Below, in pieces: positions 1 to 8,523 of a stretch of 64,000 nt of DNA. The translations under genes and the position numbers were made by a program. The notes under the pieces were generated by a model, which worked only from the letters and a program-made list of their open reading frames with translations, searched no databases and was not told the DNA's origin. This DNA comes from Winogradskyella aurantiaca (GTDB lineage Bacteria > Bacteroidota > Bacteroidia > Flavobacteriales > Flavobacteriaceae). Within the stretch, counting starts at the first letter, position 1; each line of letters begins with the position of its first letter. Location: positions 248,001-312,000 of the forward strand of contig NZ_QKTV01000004.1 in NCBI RefSeq assembly GCF_003362725.1. The letters are read 5' to 3'.

Positions 1-426
1 GCCAATTTTGCCTATGGAGAAACTAAATCCATTATTGGAGATGCCTTTATTATGCAATATGTAGAAAATAAAGGCGCATTTCTTGGTATGGGATCGGACC
101 TTAATCCAACGCTTCGATTAGTATTTCTCTTAGTCCTACCAATTTTAGTGTTGGGCTATGTCGCCTACTACATTTTAAAACACAAAGAGTTAGATAGAAT
201 GAGTTTGATTGCCTTTTGCTGTATCATAGGAGGCGGTATTGCAAATGTCTTTGACAGAATTGTACTAGGATCTGTTACCGACTTTTTCTACATCGATCTT
301 GGTGGTGTTTTTAGAACGGGCATTTTCAATATTGCCGATATGTCCGTGACAGCTGGTATGATTATGCTACTAATCGCCAGCTTTAGATCTGGCAAAAAAA
401 AGAGTCTTCAATCTGAAGACTCTTAA
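1..426 (+). CDS. lspA: Lipoprotein signal peptidase (signal peptidase II), C-terminal part
   Basis: The gene enters from the left edge, so the N-terminus is missing; the frame is open from base 1. LspA is the inner-membrane aspartyl peptidase that cuts prolipoproteins before the lipidated Cys. The visible part has the NKGAFLGMG segment, a membrane helix, GGIANVFDRI, the VTDFF motif and FNIADMSV. VTDFF and NIAD carry the two catalytic Asp residues of the family. A further hydrophobic helix precedes a short basic tail. It is relevant here because the window encodes many lipoproteins. The last codons also form the stem of a terminator for the opposite strand. Confidence 0.95.
   Translation, partial: ANFAYGETKSIIGDAFIMQYVENKGAFLGMGSDLNPTLRLVFLLVLPILVLGYVAYYILKHKELDRMSLIAFCCIIGGGIANVFDRIVLGSVTDFFYIDLGGVFRTGIFNIADMSVTAGMIMLLIASFRSGKKKSLQSEDS
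394..424 (-). terminator. Intrinsic terminator of the amidohydrolase operon, inside the lspA 3' end
   Basis: There is a perfect 11-bp stem (400-410 with 414-424, loop ATC). Read on the minus strand it is followed by eight T (394-401). It lies 33 bases beyond the stop of the minus-strand amidohydrolase gene and entirely within the last codons of lspA. Confidence 0.85.
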
Positions 427-456
427 TAAATCATTTTGCTTGCTAGAGGATTAGCG

Positions 457-1734
457 TTAATTCTTATATACCATTCCTTCCTTCATAACAAAGGTTACTG
501 ATTCCATAGTTGTTATGTCCTTTGTTGGATCAGTGTCCACTGCGACGATATCTGCAATAAAACCTTCTTTAATTTGTCCAATCTGGTCTGCCATATTTAA
601 AATTTCAGCATTAACAATAGTAGCACTTTGAATTGCCTCCATCGCCGGCATTCCAGCTTCTACCATATACTTAAACTCCCTTCCATTTTCACCATGTTTA
701 AACACACCTGCGTCAGTACCAAAAGCAATGGCCACACCTTTTTCGTAGGCTCTACTGAATGTCCCCTGTATTTGTGGGCCAACCGCTAAGGCCTTTGGCA
801 CCACTATCTCTGGATAGAAGCCTTTAATTTTTGCCTTTTCCTCAACCTCTTTTCCCGCCGTAATAGTGGGCACTAAAAAAGCCTTATTTTTAATCATTAA
901 GGCCATGGTTTCATCACTCATATAAGTACCGTGCTCAATGGTCTTTACCCCACCAATAACAGCGCGTTGCATACCTTGATCGCCATGAGCATGTGCAGCC
1001 ACATGCATCCCATAGTCCTTTGCGGTTTTACAGATTTCCTCAATTTCTTCAATGGTGAACTGAGCGTTATCTCCACTTTTCGCCACACTAAGAACTCCAC
1101 CTGTAGCCGTGATTTTAATAACGTCGGCACCATTCTTATAACGTTGTCTTACCGCTTTCTTCGCATCCTCAACACTATTAACAATTCCATCTTTGGGTCC
1201 GGGGTCCCCCATTACCTTTTTGTTGCCTCCATTTGTGAGATCACCATGCCCCCCAGTAGAAGCAATAAACTGACCCGCTGTAAAAATTCTAGGTCCTGCA
1301 ATCTTACCTTTATTAATGGCATCTCTAACCGAAATATTGACTCCCTGACCCCCTAAATCTCTAACCGTGGTGAATCCAGCCATAAGGGTGGATTTAGCGT
1401 AACCTACAGCATTTAGTGCAACATCAGCTTCATTGAGTATGTATCCATTAAGTCTGGTATTAGCACTAAACTGTTCTTCAATATGTACATGCATATCTAT
1501 TAAGCCAGGCATAACAGTTTGAGTCTTCAAGTCTATCACAAGATTATCCTTAGAATCAGGATCTATGAACCCAGAACTTACAGACTTTATCTGATTACCC
1601 TCAACAATAATGGTTTGATTTTTTAGAATGGTTCCAGCCTCAGTATCAATAAGCTGACCACAATAAATATAGGTCTGTTGCGCCACTACGCTCCATACAG
1701 AGCATAACAGCACGAGCTGTATAAAAACTTTCAT
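457..1734 (-). CDS. Exported amidohydrolase (imidazolonepropionase/Xaa-Pro dipeptidase-like)
   Basis: A 425-residue metal-dependent hydrolase with a Sec signal peptide (hydrophobic stretch to about residue 19). The metal-site motifs of the superfamily are in order: HVH (82-84), a Lys in VIKITATGG (K207, the likely carboxylated bridging Lys), HAHG (H248, H250), EHGT (H268) and GTDAG (D341). This pattern fits the branch that includes Xaa-Pro dipeptidases and imidazolonepropionase-like enzymes, many of unknown substrate. With the signal peptide it should act in the periplasm or outside. It is last in a minus-strand group after galE, 18 bases downstream, and is followed by a strong terminator. 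The substrate cannot be told from sequence. Confidence 0.85.
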   Translation of the reverse strand: MKVFIQLVLLCSVWSVVAQQTYIYCGQLIDTEAGTILKNQTIIVEGNQIKSVSSGFIDPDSKDNLVIDLKTQTVMPGLIDMHVHIEEQFSANTRLNGYILNEADVALNAVGYAKSTLMAGFTTVRDLGGQGVNISVRDAINKGKIAGPRIFTAGQFIASTGGHGDLTNGGNKKVMGDPGPKDGIVNSVEDAKKAVRQRYKNGADVIKITATGGVLSVAKSGDNAQFTIEEIEEICKTAKDYGMHVAAHAHGDQGMQRAVIGGVKTIEHGTYMSDETMALMIKNKAFLVPTITAGKEVEEKAKIKGFYPEIVVPKALAVGPQIQGTFSRAYEKGVAIAFGTDAGVFKHGENGREFKYMVEAGMPAMEAIQSATIVNAEILNMADQIGQIKEGFIADIVAVDTDPTKDITTMESVTFVMKEGMVYKN

Positions 1735-1752
1735 AAATGTATTATTTGGTTG

Positions 1753-2769
1753 TTAGTTTCTAATCTTCTGCTCCCATTTCCAGGCAGATGCCATGGCATC
1801 ATCCAAACTTAATTGAGTTTCCCAGCCAAGAACATTTTTAGCTCTCGAGGTTTCTGCGTAAGCTGATACCACATCACCAGTCCTTCTGTCTGTAATTTCA
1901 TAGCGTAATTTTTCTCCTGAAACGCGCTCAAAAGAGTCAATTACTTCAAGAACAGAGCTCCCCTTTCCAGTTCCCAAATTAAAAACCTCAAGATTGGATT
2001 CTTGCTGATTATTCAAAAGTCTCTCTAAAGCCACAACATGGGCCTTTGCTAAATCCACCACATGAATATAATCCCTTATACAGGTACCATCAGGCGTAGG
2101 ATAATCCCCTCCAAAGACACTCAATTTTTCTCGTAAACCCATAGCTGTTTGTGTAATGAACGGCACCAAATTCTGAGGAACTCCTAAAGGCAATTCTCCG
2201 ATTTCAGCAGAAGGATGAGCCCCAATTGGATTGAAGTATCTTAAGGCAACCGCCTTAAAATCATTATTAATGTTACAGACATCACTGATAATTTCCTCGC
2301 CAATTTGCTTGGTATTGCCATAAGGAGATTCAGCAGGTTTTACCGCAGCATTTTCAGTTATTGGTAATTCATCAGCCTCCCCGTAAACAGTACATGACGA
2401 ACTAAAAATAAAATTCTTATTCTTTAATTTAATTAGTTCCTCCAGAAGATACACTAATGAATTAATATTGTTTTTATAATACTTGAGAGGGTGTTGCACA
2501 CTTTCACCCACTGCTTTATTGGCTGCAAAATGAATGACTCCAGCCAAATCTGGGTGCTCAGCACAAAGCACTTCTATAGCAGTTTTATATTTGAGGTCTA
2601 GTTCGTAAAATTCTGGTTTAACTCCAGTAATTCTGGTAATACCATCCAATACATCGCGACTTGAATTCTCAAGATTATCAACAATTAGAACTTCATAACC
2701 TTCTTTTTGAAGTTCTACTACTGTATGTGATCCAATAAATCCAAGCCCTCCGGTAACTAATACTTTCAT
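1753..2769 (-). CDS. galE: UDP-glucose 4-epimerase
   Basis: A 338-residue extended short-chain dehydrogenase, the usual length for GalE. It has the NAD-binding GGLGFIGSH motif (7-15), a SSSCTVYG segment with the catalytic Ser/Thr, and the YGNTK catalytic pair (Y150, K154). It interconverts UDP-glucose and UDP-galactose in the cytoplasm, feeding surface polysaccharide synthesis. It sits 6 bases after the DegT aminotransferase gene, so the two are probably co-transcribed and may serve nucleotide-sugar supply for envelope glycans. Confidence 0.93.
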   Translation of the reverse strand: MKVLVTGGLGFIGSHTVVELQKEGYEVLIVDNLENSSRDVLDGITRITGVKPEFYELDLKYKTAIEVLCAEHPDLAGVIHFAANKAVGESVQHPLKYYKNNINSLVYLLEELIKLKNKNFIFSSSCTVYGEADELPITENAAVKPAESPYGNTKQIGEEIISDVCNINNDFKAVALRYFNPIGAHPSAEIGELPLGVPQNLVPFITQTAMGLREKLSVFGGDYPTPDGTCIRDYIHVVDLAKAHVVALERLLNNQQESNLEVFNLGTGKGSSVLEVIDSFERVSGEKLRYEITDRRTGDVVSAYAETSRAKNVLGWETQLSLDDAMASAWKWEQKIRN

Positions 2770-2775
2770 AAAAAT

Positions 2776-3930
2776 TTAGGCATCAATAAAATCCAACACC
2801 GTTTGAGTGATAAAGCTAATTTGCTCATCATCTAATTCTGTATGCATAGGTAAAGAAATAACAGAATCTACCAAATGATTGGTAACTTCAAAATCAGATT
2901 CCACATAGCGCTCATCTTGATAAGCCTTTTGCAAGTGTAGTGGTATTGGGTAGTAAACTCCACAAGGAATTCCATTAGCGTTTAAATGTGCTGCTAAGGC
3001 ATCTCGGTCAACATCTTTCAAAACCAAGGTATATTGATGAAACACATGACAATCGCAAGTGTCGCAAATACCCTTACATTCTTCTTTACCTGATGGAATT
3101 GTAATTTTAGGATGATCTCTAAAAATAGCATTGTATTTTCTAGCGGCATTTCGTCTCGCATCATTGTAGTTATCCAAATGCTCTAACTTGGCATCCAATA
3201 CAGCCGCTTGAATAGAATCTAATCTAGAATTTACACCAACGACATCATGATGATACCGTTTGTACATTCCATGATTAACAATACCTCGAATGGTATGGGC
3301 TAACTCGTCGTCATTTGTAAAAATAGCCCCACCATCTCCGTAACAACCAAGGTTTTTAGATGGAAAGAACGATGTAGAGGCCACATGCCCAATGACACCG
3401 GTTTTTGTTTTAGACCCGTCGGCATGTGTATAACTGGCACCTATTCCCTGAGCATTGTCTTCAATAACAAACAGATTGTGTTCTTTAGCTAAAGCCATTA
3501 ATGGATCCATATCCGCTGCCAAGCCAAATAAGTGCACTGGGACAATTGCTTTTGTCTTCGGTGTTATGGCCTTTTTAACCGCGTCAATGTCAATATTAAA
3601 AGTCACAGGGTCGACATCCACTAAAACGGGTGTCAAATTCAGGAGAGCAATTACTTCAACTGTGGCTGCAAAAGTGAAGTCCGCAGTAATAACTTCGTCA
3701 CCAGGCTCTAAACCTAAGCCCATCATACAGATCTGTAAAGCATCTGTTCCATTAGCACAAGGAATCACATGCTTAACATTCAAATAGGTTTCTAAATTTT
3801 CTTGAAACTGGTGTACCTTTGGTCCGTTGATAAAGGCTGCACTATTTAATACCTCCTCAATCGAAGGGTCAACAACATCTTTTATTTTAGCATATTGACC
3901 TTGAAGATCAACCATTTGAATTTTTTTCAT
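2776..3930 (-). CDS. DegT/DnrJ/EryC1/StrS-family PLP aminotransferase
   Basis: A sugar-nucleotide aminotransferase type protein (384 residues from this start). ANGTDAL near residue 60 and IEDNAQ near 157 are family motifs, and SFFPSKNLG holds the PLP Lys (K192). It would transaminate a keto-sugar nucleotide for surface glycan synthesis. I chose the start at MKKIQMVDLQ because family members begin there; the frame stays open 18 codons upstream to another ATG, but that extension is not family-like. A four-Cys cluster (C285, C289, C292, C294) just before HVFHQY is a noteworthy insert. Divergent from waaA, with about 118 bases between. Confidence 0.87.
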   Translation of the reverse strand: MKKIQMVDLQGQYAKIKDVVDPSIEEVLNSAAFINGPKVHQFQENLETYLNVKHVIPCANGTDALQICMMGLGLEPGDEVITADFTFAATVEVIALLNLTPVLVDVDPVTFNIDIDAVKKAITPKTKAIVPVHLFGLAADMDPLMALAKEHNLFVIEDNAQGIGASYTHADGSKTKTGVIGHVASTSFFPSKNLGCYGDGGAIFTNDDELAHTIRGIVNHGMYKRYHHDVVGVNSRLDSIQAAVLDAKLEHLDNYNDARRNAARKYNAIFRDHPKITIPSGKEECKGICDTCDCHVFHQYTLVLKDVDRDALAAHLNANGIPCGVYYPIPLHLQKAYQDERYVESDFEVTNHLVDSVISLPMHTELDDEQISFITQTVLDFIDA

Positions 3931-4048
3931 TCGTCTGTATTTTGATGAAATTTGACCGTTTAGAACGGTTAAACGAAAATACAAAATTGTAAGTCCAGCG
4001 CCAATGGAAATAATCTAAAGTGGTTATTTTAGCATAAACAGATATCAC

Positions 4049-5290
4049 TTGAGATCGCTTTATTCAATTGGAATTTACATTCTGGGCTTTTTTCTTAAGC
4101 TACTAGCACCATTTAATAAAAAAATTGAACTTGGTGTAAAGGGAAGAAAACAATCCTTTGATTTACTAAGGCAACAACTCAAAGATGATAAACCAAAAAT
4201 GTGGTTTCATTGTGCTTCACTTGGGGAGTATGAACAGGGGCTTCCTGTTTTTGAGGCCTTAAAACAAAAATACACTGAATATCAAGTCGTGTTGACTTTT
4301 TTCTCACCCTCAGGTTATGAAATCAAAAAAGACAATTCGGTTGGAGATATTGTAATTTATTTACCTCTTGATACGTTAAGGAACGCTAAAAGATTTATTG
4401 AATTAGTGTCTCCTGAAATTGTTGTATTTACTAAATATGATGTTTGGCCTAATTATCTTTTATCACTTGGACTAATTGATACTAAGGCCTATCTCATTTC
4501 TGCTTTATTCAGACCTAATCAGCCTTACTTTCAATGGTACGGAAGTTTTATGAAGAATGCTTTAAAATCATTTGAGCATATTTTTACTCAAAATGAGGAT
4601 TCCAAAAAACTACTCAATGCAGCAGGATTTAAAAATGTAAGTATATCTGGAGACACCCGATTTGATAGGGTTAGTACCCAGTTATCAATGAACAATTCAG
4701 TTAATTTTGTTGAGGCATTTAAACAAGGTGATTTATTAGTAGTTTTTGGTAGTTCCTGGCCGGATGACGACAAGCTGTTTTTACCCTTTATTAATGCGTC
4801 TTCAAATGAAAAGGTTAAATATTTAATTGCTCCTCACAATATATCAGAGAAATACACGAGTAACCTTAAAAATCAAATTAAGAAAAAGACCGTAGCCTTT
4901 AGTGATTTAGAGGCCACTGGAAGCGACTCATTAAAAGATTTTGAAGTATTTATATTAGATACGATAGGCTACTTAAGTAAGGTATATAGCTACGCCGATA
5001 TTGCCTACGTTGGTGGAGCAGCTGGTCACACAGGGCTTCATAACATATTGGAACCAGCTGTATTTGGAATTCCTATACTCTTTGGGAAGAATTATGGGAA
5101 ATTTCCTGAAGCTTCAGATCTAATTAAAATCAATGGAGCCGATTCTATTAGTACGACTACTCAATTATCTGAATCATTGGATACGCTGCTAACCAAGGAT
5201 GAATTAAGAATGCACAAGGGGCAGATAAACGCTAATTATATTAAGAAAAATGCTGGTAGTATCGATACCATCATAGACTATCTTTCTTAA
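4049..5290 (+). CDS. waaA: 3-deoxy-D-manno-octulosonic acid (Kdo) transferase
   Basis: A 413-residue GT-B glycosyltransferase (WaaA/KdtA) that adds Kdo to lipid A precursor at the inner membrane. The N-terminus has a membrane helix (about residues 5-22). CASLGEYEQG (56-65) holds the catalytic Glu of the S-x-G-E motif. The C-terminal half has GGAAGHTGLHNILEPA and FGKNY, the CMP-Kdo-binding part. The start codon is read as TTG: a stop (4016) lies in frame just upstream and no ATG exists between, while the residues after the TTG match the normal N-terminus. It converges on the LacI-type gene with only 6 bases between the stops. Confidence 0.9.
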   Translation: MRSLYSIGIYILGFFLKLLAPFNKKIELGVKGRKQSFDLLRQQLKDDKPKMWFHCASLGEYEQGLPVFEALKQKYTEYQVVLTFFSPSGYEIKKDNSVGDIVIYLPLDTLRNAKRFIELVSPEIVVFTKYDVWPNYLLSLGLIDTKAYLISALFRPNQPYFQWYGSFMKNALKSFEHIFTQNEDSKKLLNAAGFKNVSISGDTRFDRVSTQLSMNNSVNFVEAFKQGDLLVVFGSSWPDDDKLFLPFINASSNEKVKYLIAPHNISEKYTSNLKNQIKKKTVAFSDLEATGSDSLKDFEVFILDTIGYLSKVYSYADIAYVGGAAGHTGLHNILEPAVFGIPILFGKNYGKFPEASDLIKINGADSISTTTQLSESLDTLLTKDELRMHKGQINANYIKKNAGSIDTIIDYLS

Positions 5291-5296
5291 CATCCA

Positions 5297-6304
5297 TTAA
5301 ATTATAGTTTCTCCCTTAAGTAACGCACTTTTAATTCTATTTAAGGACTGTTTTTCTCTCAATGTCTTATCCTTAGATAAGATTTTACCTAATAAATTCA
5401 TTGAGGCTTTGCCCATATCTTCGGCGCGTTGATAAATCACCGCCATCTCAGGATTGGTTAGAATTTGAGTTGAGGGACTCCCAAATCCTACCACCGAAAC
5501 ATCATTAGGAATAGTCTTTCCACCCTCCTTTAAATAGTTTAATGCTATGACTCCAGTAAGGTGGTCTATTGAAATTATAGCATCAGCTTGTGGATTGTTA
5601 TCTAGAAATGTACCTATACTTTTTCTTAGGTCCGACTCTCTGTTAAGATTTAATACACTGGCTGTTAGATCATGCTCCTTTAAAGCCTCTTCGTAGCCTT
5701 CAATTCTACGTTTACCCACACTCAAATCCTCGATGTTGCTTAGCAGTAAAATATGTTTACGATGTTCCTTTTCGATCAGGTGTTTCACCACATCATAAAC
5801 CGATTGAAAATCATCAACCAACACATAGTGCCCTTTAAATGAAGGGATGGATCTATCGAATAATACCACAGGTAAATTTTGAAGTTTTAATTCTACCAAA
5901 TGTTTGTTATAGTCTTTGATTTGGGTTTCTTCAGATAAAGCGATGACAAAGCCATCAACACTACCATTAGAGAGTAATTCCACACTGCGAATTTCTTTGT
6001 CTAGAGATTCATCAGACAAACAAACAATGATATCATAGTCGCTCACGGCGGCCTCCTGCTCAATTCCGTGAAGTGCTTCCGCAAAAAAAGGATTTAAAAC
6101 CGTTGGTATAATAACACCAATTGTTTTAGTTTGGTTGGCTTTTAATTGTTGTGCAATGCGGTTAGGACGATAATTAAGCTCCTTAGCCAACTCCAGGATT
6201 CTGGTTTTAGTGCGTTCTCCAATTTCCGGGCTATCGTTGAGTGCCTTGGAGACCGTAGACACCGAAACATTTAAGATTTTTGCGAGTTCTTTTAAGGTGA
6301 CCAT
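5297..6304 (-). CDS. LacI/GalR-family transcriptional regulator
   Basis: A 335-residue regulator. The N-terminal helix-turn-helix (VTLKELAKILNVSVSTVSKA) and the hinge helix (NYRPNRIAQQL) are typical of LacI. The rest is a periplasmic-binding-protein-like sensor domain beginning at TKTIGVIIP and including DGFVIAL, VLFDRSIP and DAIISIDHLTG. It should bind a sugar or sugar phosphate and act on a palindromic operator. It lies 8 bases after the DUF255 gene and at the distal end of the glucan locus, so it may respond to a product of that locus; the sequence does not prove this. Confidence 0.92.
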   Translation of the reverse strand: MVTLKELAKILNVSVSTVSKALNDSPEIGERTKTRILELAKELNYRPNRIAQQLKANQTKTIGVIIPTVLNPFFAEALHGIEQEAAVSDYDIIVCLSDESLDKEIRSVELLSNGSVDGFVIALSEETQIKDYNKHLVELKLQNLPVVLFDRSIPSFKGHYVLVDDFQSVYDVVKHLIEKEHRKHILLLSNIEDLSVGKRRIEGYEEALKEHDLTASVLNLNRESDLRKSIGTFLDNNPQADAIISIDHLTGVIALNYLKEGGKTIPNDVSVVGFGSPSTQILTNPEMAVIYQRAEDMGKASMNLLGKILSKDKTLREKQSLNRIKSALLKGETII

Positions 6305-6312
6305 GGTTTTAA

Positions 6313-8442
6313 CTATTTTTTTATTTGTTCAATTGCTAAAGAGACTTCCTCTACCGGTAATTTACAAGTTCCATTAACGCACACATAAATATAGGTGCTA
6401 TTCTCGACAAACTTATTTTTAAGCAATGGCAAATCACTTTCTACTGTTGATCCAGAAATAATTTTATTAGGCAAGTAGGCTTCATTCAACTCTATAATTA
6501 TGGCCTTACTATCTTCACCCGATACTGCAATCTCATAAAAAGGATTCGAAAAATTGAGTGAATGATTCAACCAATTCGCGTAAGAACTCGGTGAATTCTT
6601 AAATTCTGAGCTTATTATCGAAAGCATTTTAGAAGACCGATCTAAAAAATCTCTATTCGCATAGTAATGACCAAGCTTTAATAAATTTTGAGCCATAACA
6701 GAATTTGATGATGGAATCACATTATCAAAGGTTTCAGTTTTCCGGACAATTAGTTCTTTATCAAGACTTGAAGTAAAATAGAATAGACCATTTTCATTCG
6801 AAAAATGAATGATTGCATAATCCACTAACATCTTTGATGTGTCTAACCATTTAGGATCTAAAGTCACCTCATAAAGACTTAAAAACGCATCAATTGTAAA
6901 TGCGTAATCCTCCAAAAATCCATTTATTGATTTTTCGCCATCCTTATAAACATGATACATTTGTCCATTATCCAAGACTTGATTTACCATTATGAAATTT
7001 GCATTCTGTAAAGCCATGTCAAGGTAATGTGACTCTCCAAAGGCTTTATAAGCACTAATATATGCCTTCAGCATCATAGCATTCCAGGAGCTTAGAATCT
7101 TATCATCTAAGTTCGGACGATTTCGCAGATTTCGATGCGGAAGAAGTTTATCTTTCCATTTTTGGATTAACTTCTTAAGTTCGGACTCAGTCAGATCAAA
7201 TTTAGCAGCAAATTCGTTATCTGGAATTGACTTGAATAAAACAAATCTGTCTTCTTCCCATTTTGTTGATTCATTTAAATTAAAGTACTCTTTGAATAAA
7301 TCTGTATCAGATTTCAGGAGATTCTCTAGTTCGGTCTCATTCCATGTGTAAAACGCTCCCTCTATTTTAGAATCTTCCGTATCCCTGCTATCGGCATCTA
7401 ATGAAGAATAGAATGCTCCAATGTCATTAGTCAACTCTTTTTCAACAAATGCCAGGGTCTCTCTTACCACTTCTTTATAGGATTCTTTACCGGTTAGCTG
7501 ATAGGCCTCCGAATATGTTTGGATAAGAAGAGCATTATCGTAGAGCATTTTCTCAAAATGCGGGATATGCCAATTTTCATCTACACTATATCTCGCAAAT
7601 CCACCACCTAATTGATCATAAATACCGCCGTTTTTCATTAGGTCCAAAGTCCTAACCACAAATTCCCTAAGCTCGACATCATTAAATTGATAAGAATATC
7701 TTAAAAGGTAAGACAGTAAAGTAGGCATAGGAAACTTTGGAGCTCCTTTAAGACCACCGTTATCTTGATCTAAACTATTTTCTAACAAGTCTGTTATGTC
7801 TTTAATTTCTGATGCCGTTATTAAAGACGTTTCTTTATTGGGAGATACTAATGCTAAGCTATTGACCCCTTCCATTAGGTTCTCTGCAAATGCGACCATT
7901 TTTGAAGGGTCTCGATCATAGAGTACTGATAATTCTTCAAGTGCCTTTAGCCATTGGTTCTTGCTAAAATACGTACCACCAAAAACTGGACGTCCATCTG
8001 GTAAGGCCACTACGTTCAATGGCCAACCCCCTCCGCCAGTCATAAGTTGAACCGCACTCATATACACCTGATCTACATCTGGACGTTCTTCCCGATCAAC
8101 TTTTATACTAACAAACTTTTCATTCATCAAACTAGCGACCGAATCATTCTCAAAACTTTCTTCTTCCATGACATGACACCAATGACAAGAAGAATAACCA
8201 ATGGAAATAACAATCAGCTTATTCTCGTCTACAGCTTGCTTTAGAGTTGATTCCGCCCACGGCTTCCAATTTACTGGGTTATAGGCATGCTGCAATAAGT
8301 AAGGGCTAGTCTCATTGATAAGATCATTCGGTATCTGAGAAACTTCGACCTCTTTATCCTTATTTGAGGAACCACAAGCAACAATTAGTAGTAGAGTAAA
8401 AGCAGATATTGCAATTGAAGAAAATGATTTCAAGGCATTCAT
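6313..8442 (-). CDS. Thioredoxin-domain/DUF255 (YyaL, SPATA20-like) lipoprotein
   Basis: A 709-residue protein. A lipoprotein signal (lipobox LLLIVAC, Cys about residue 23) precedes a thioredoxin-like N-domain with [14 protein letters not shown] (CHWC active site at about 86-89). A long C-terminal alpha/alpha-barrel region follows, with [15 protein letters not shown]. This is the YyaL/SPATA20 layout, whose function is not settled. Most family members I know of look cytoplasmic, so the lipoprotein signal is unusual. The start at MNALKSFSS gives a clean signal peptide; an upstream in-frame ATG (8472) lies in the T-run of the preceding terminator and is unlikely. The LacI-type gene follows 8 bases downstream. 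Confidence 0.87.
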   Translation of the reverse strand: MNALKSFSSIAISAFTLLLIVACGSSNKDKEVEVSQIPNDLINETSPYLLQHAYNPVNWKPWAESTLKQAVDENKLIVISIGYSSCHWCHVMEEESFENDSVASLMNEKFVSIKVDREERPDVDQVYMSAVQLMTGGGGWPLNVVALPDGRPVFGGTYFSKNQWLKALEELSVLYDRDPSKMVAFAENLMEGVNSLALVSPNKETSLITASEIKDITDLLENSLDQDNGGLKGAPKFPMPTLLSYLLRYSYQFNDVELREFVVRTLDLMKNGGIYDQLGGGFARYSVDENWHIPHFEKMLYDNALLIQTYSEAYQLTGKESYKEVVRETLAFVEKELTNDIGAFYSSLDADSRDTEDSKIEGAFYTWNETELENLLKSDTDLFKEYFNLNESTKWEEDRFVLFKSIPDNEFAAKFDLTESELKKLIQKWKDKLLPHRNLRNRPNLDDKILSSWNAMMLKAYISAYKAFGESHYLDMALQNANFIMVNQVLDNGQMYHVYKDGEKSINGFLEDYAFTIDAFLSLYEVTLDPKWLDTSKMLVDYAIIHFSNENGLFYFTSSLDKELIVRKTETFDNVIPSSNSVMAQNLLKLGHYYANRDFLDRSSKMLSIISSEFKNSPSSYANWLNHSLNFSNPFYEIAVSGEDSKAIIIELNEAYLPNKIISGSTVESDLPLLKNKFVENSTYIYVCVNGTCKLPVEEVSLAIEQIKK

Positions 8443-8448
8443 AAGACT

Positions 8449-8456
8449 CAAAAATA
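8449..8456 (-). promoter_or_regulatory. Possible -7 promoter element for the DUF255 gene
   Basis: TATTTTTG on the minus strand matches the Bacteroidota -7 consensus TAnnTTTG and lies 6 bases before the chosen ATG. I could not see a convincing -33 TTG, which would fall inside the preceding terminator. If real, the mRNA would be almost leaderless. Confidence 0.3.
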
Positions 8457-8472
8457 AATCATGAAAAAACAT

Positions 8473-8504
8473 AAAAAAAGCGTGTTTGACACAAACACGC
8501 TTTT
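8473..8504 (-). terminator. Intrinsic terminator at the end of the glucan locus
   Basis: A perfect 13-bp stem (8476-8488 with 8492-8504, 3-base loop), followed on the minus strand by a T-run. It sits 20 bases beyond the stop of the T9SS-exported protein gene (8524). Confidence 0.9.
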
Positions 8505-8523
8505 GAAAAATGCTATAAATGCA

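Noticed and set aside
931-1356. 141-codon plus-strand frame inside the amidohydrolase gene
   Set aside because: It lies antisense to an enzyme with all metal-site motifs, and its translation has no recognisable domain.
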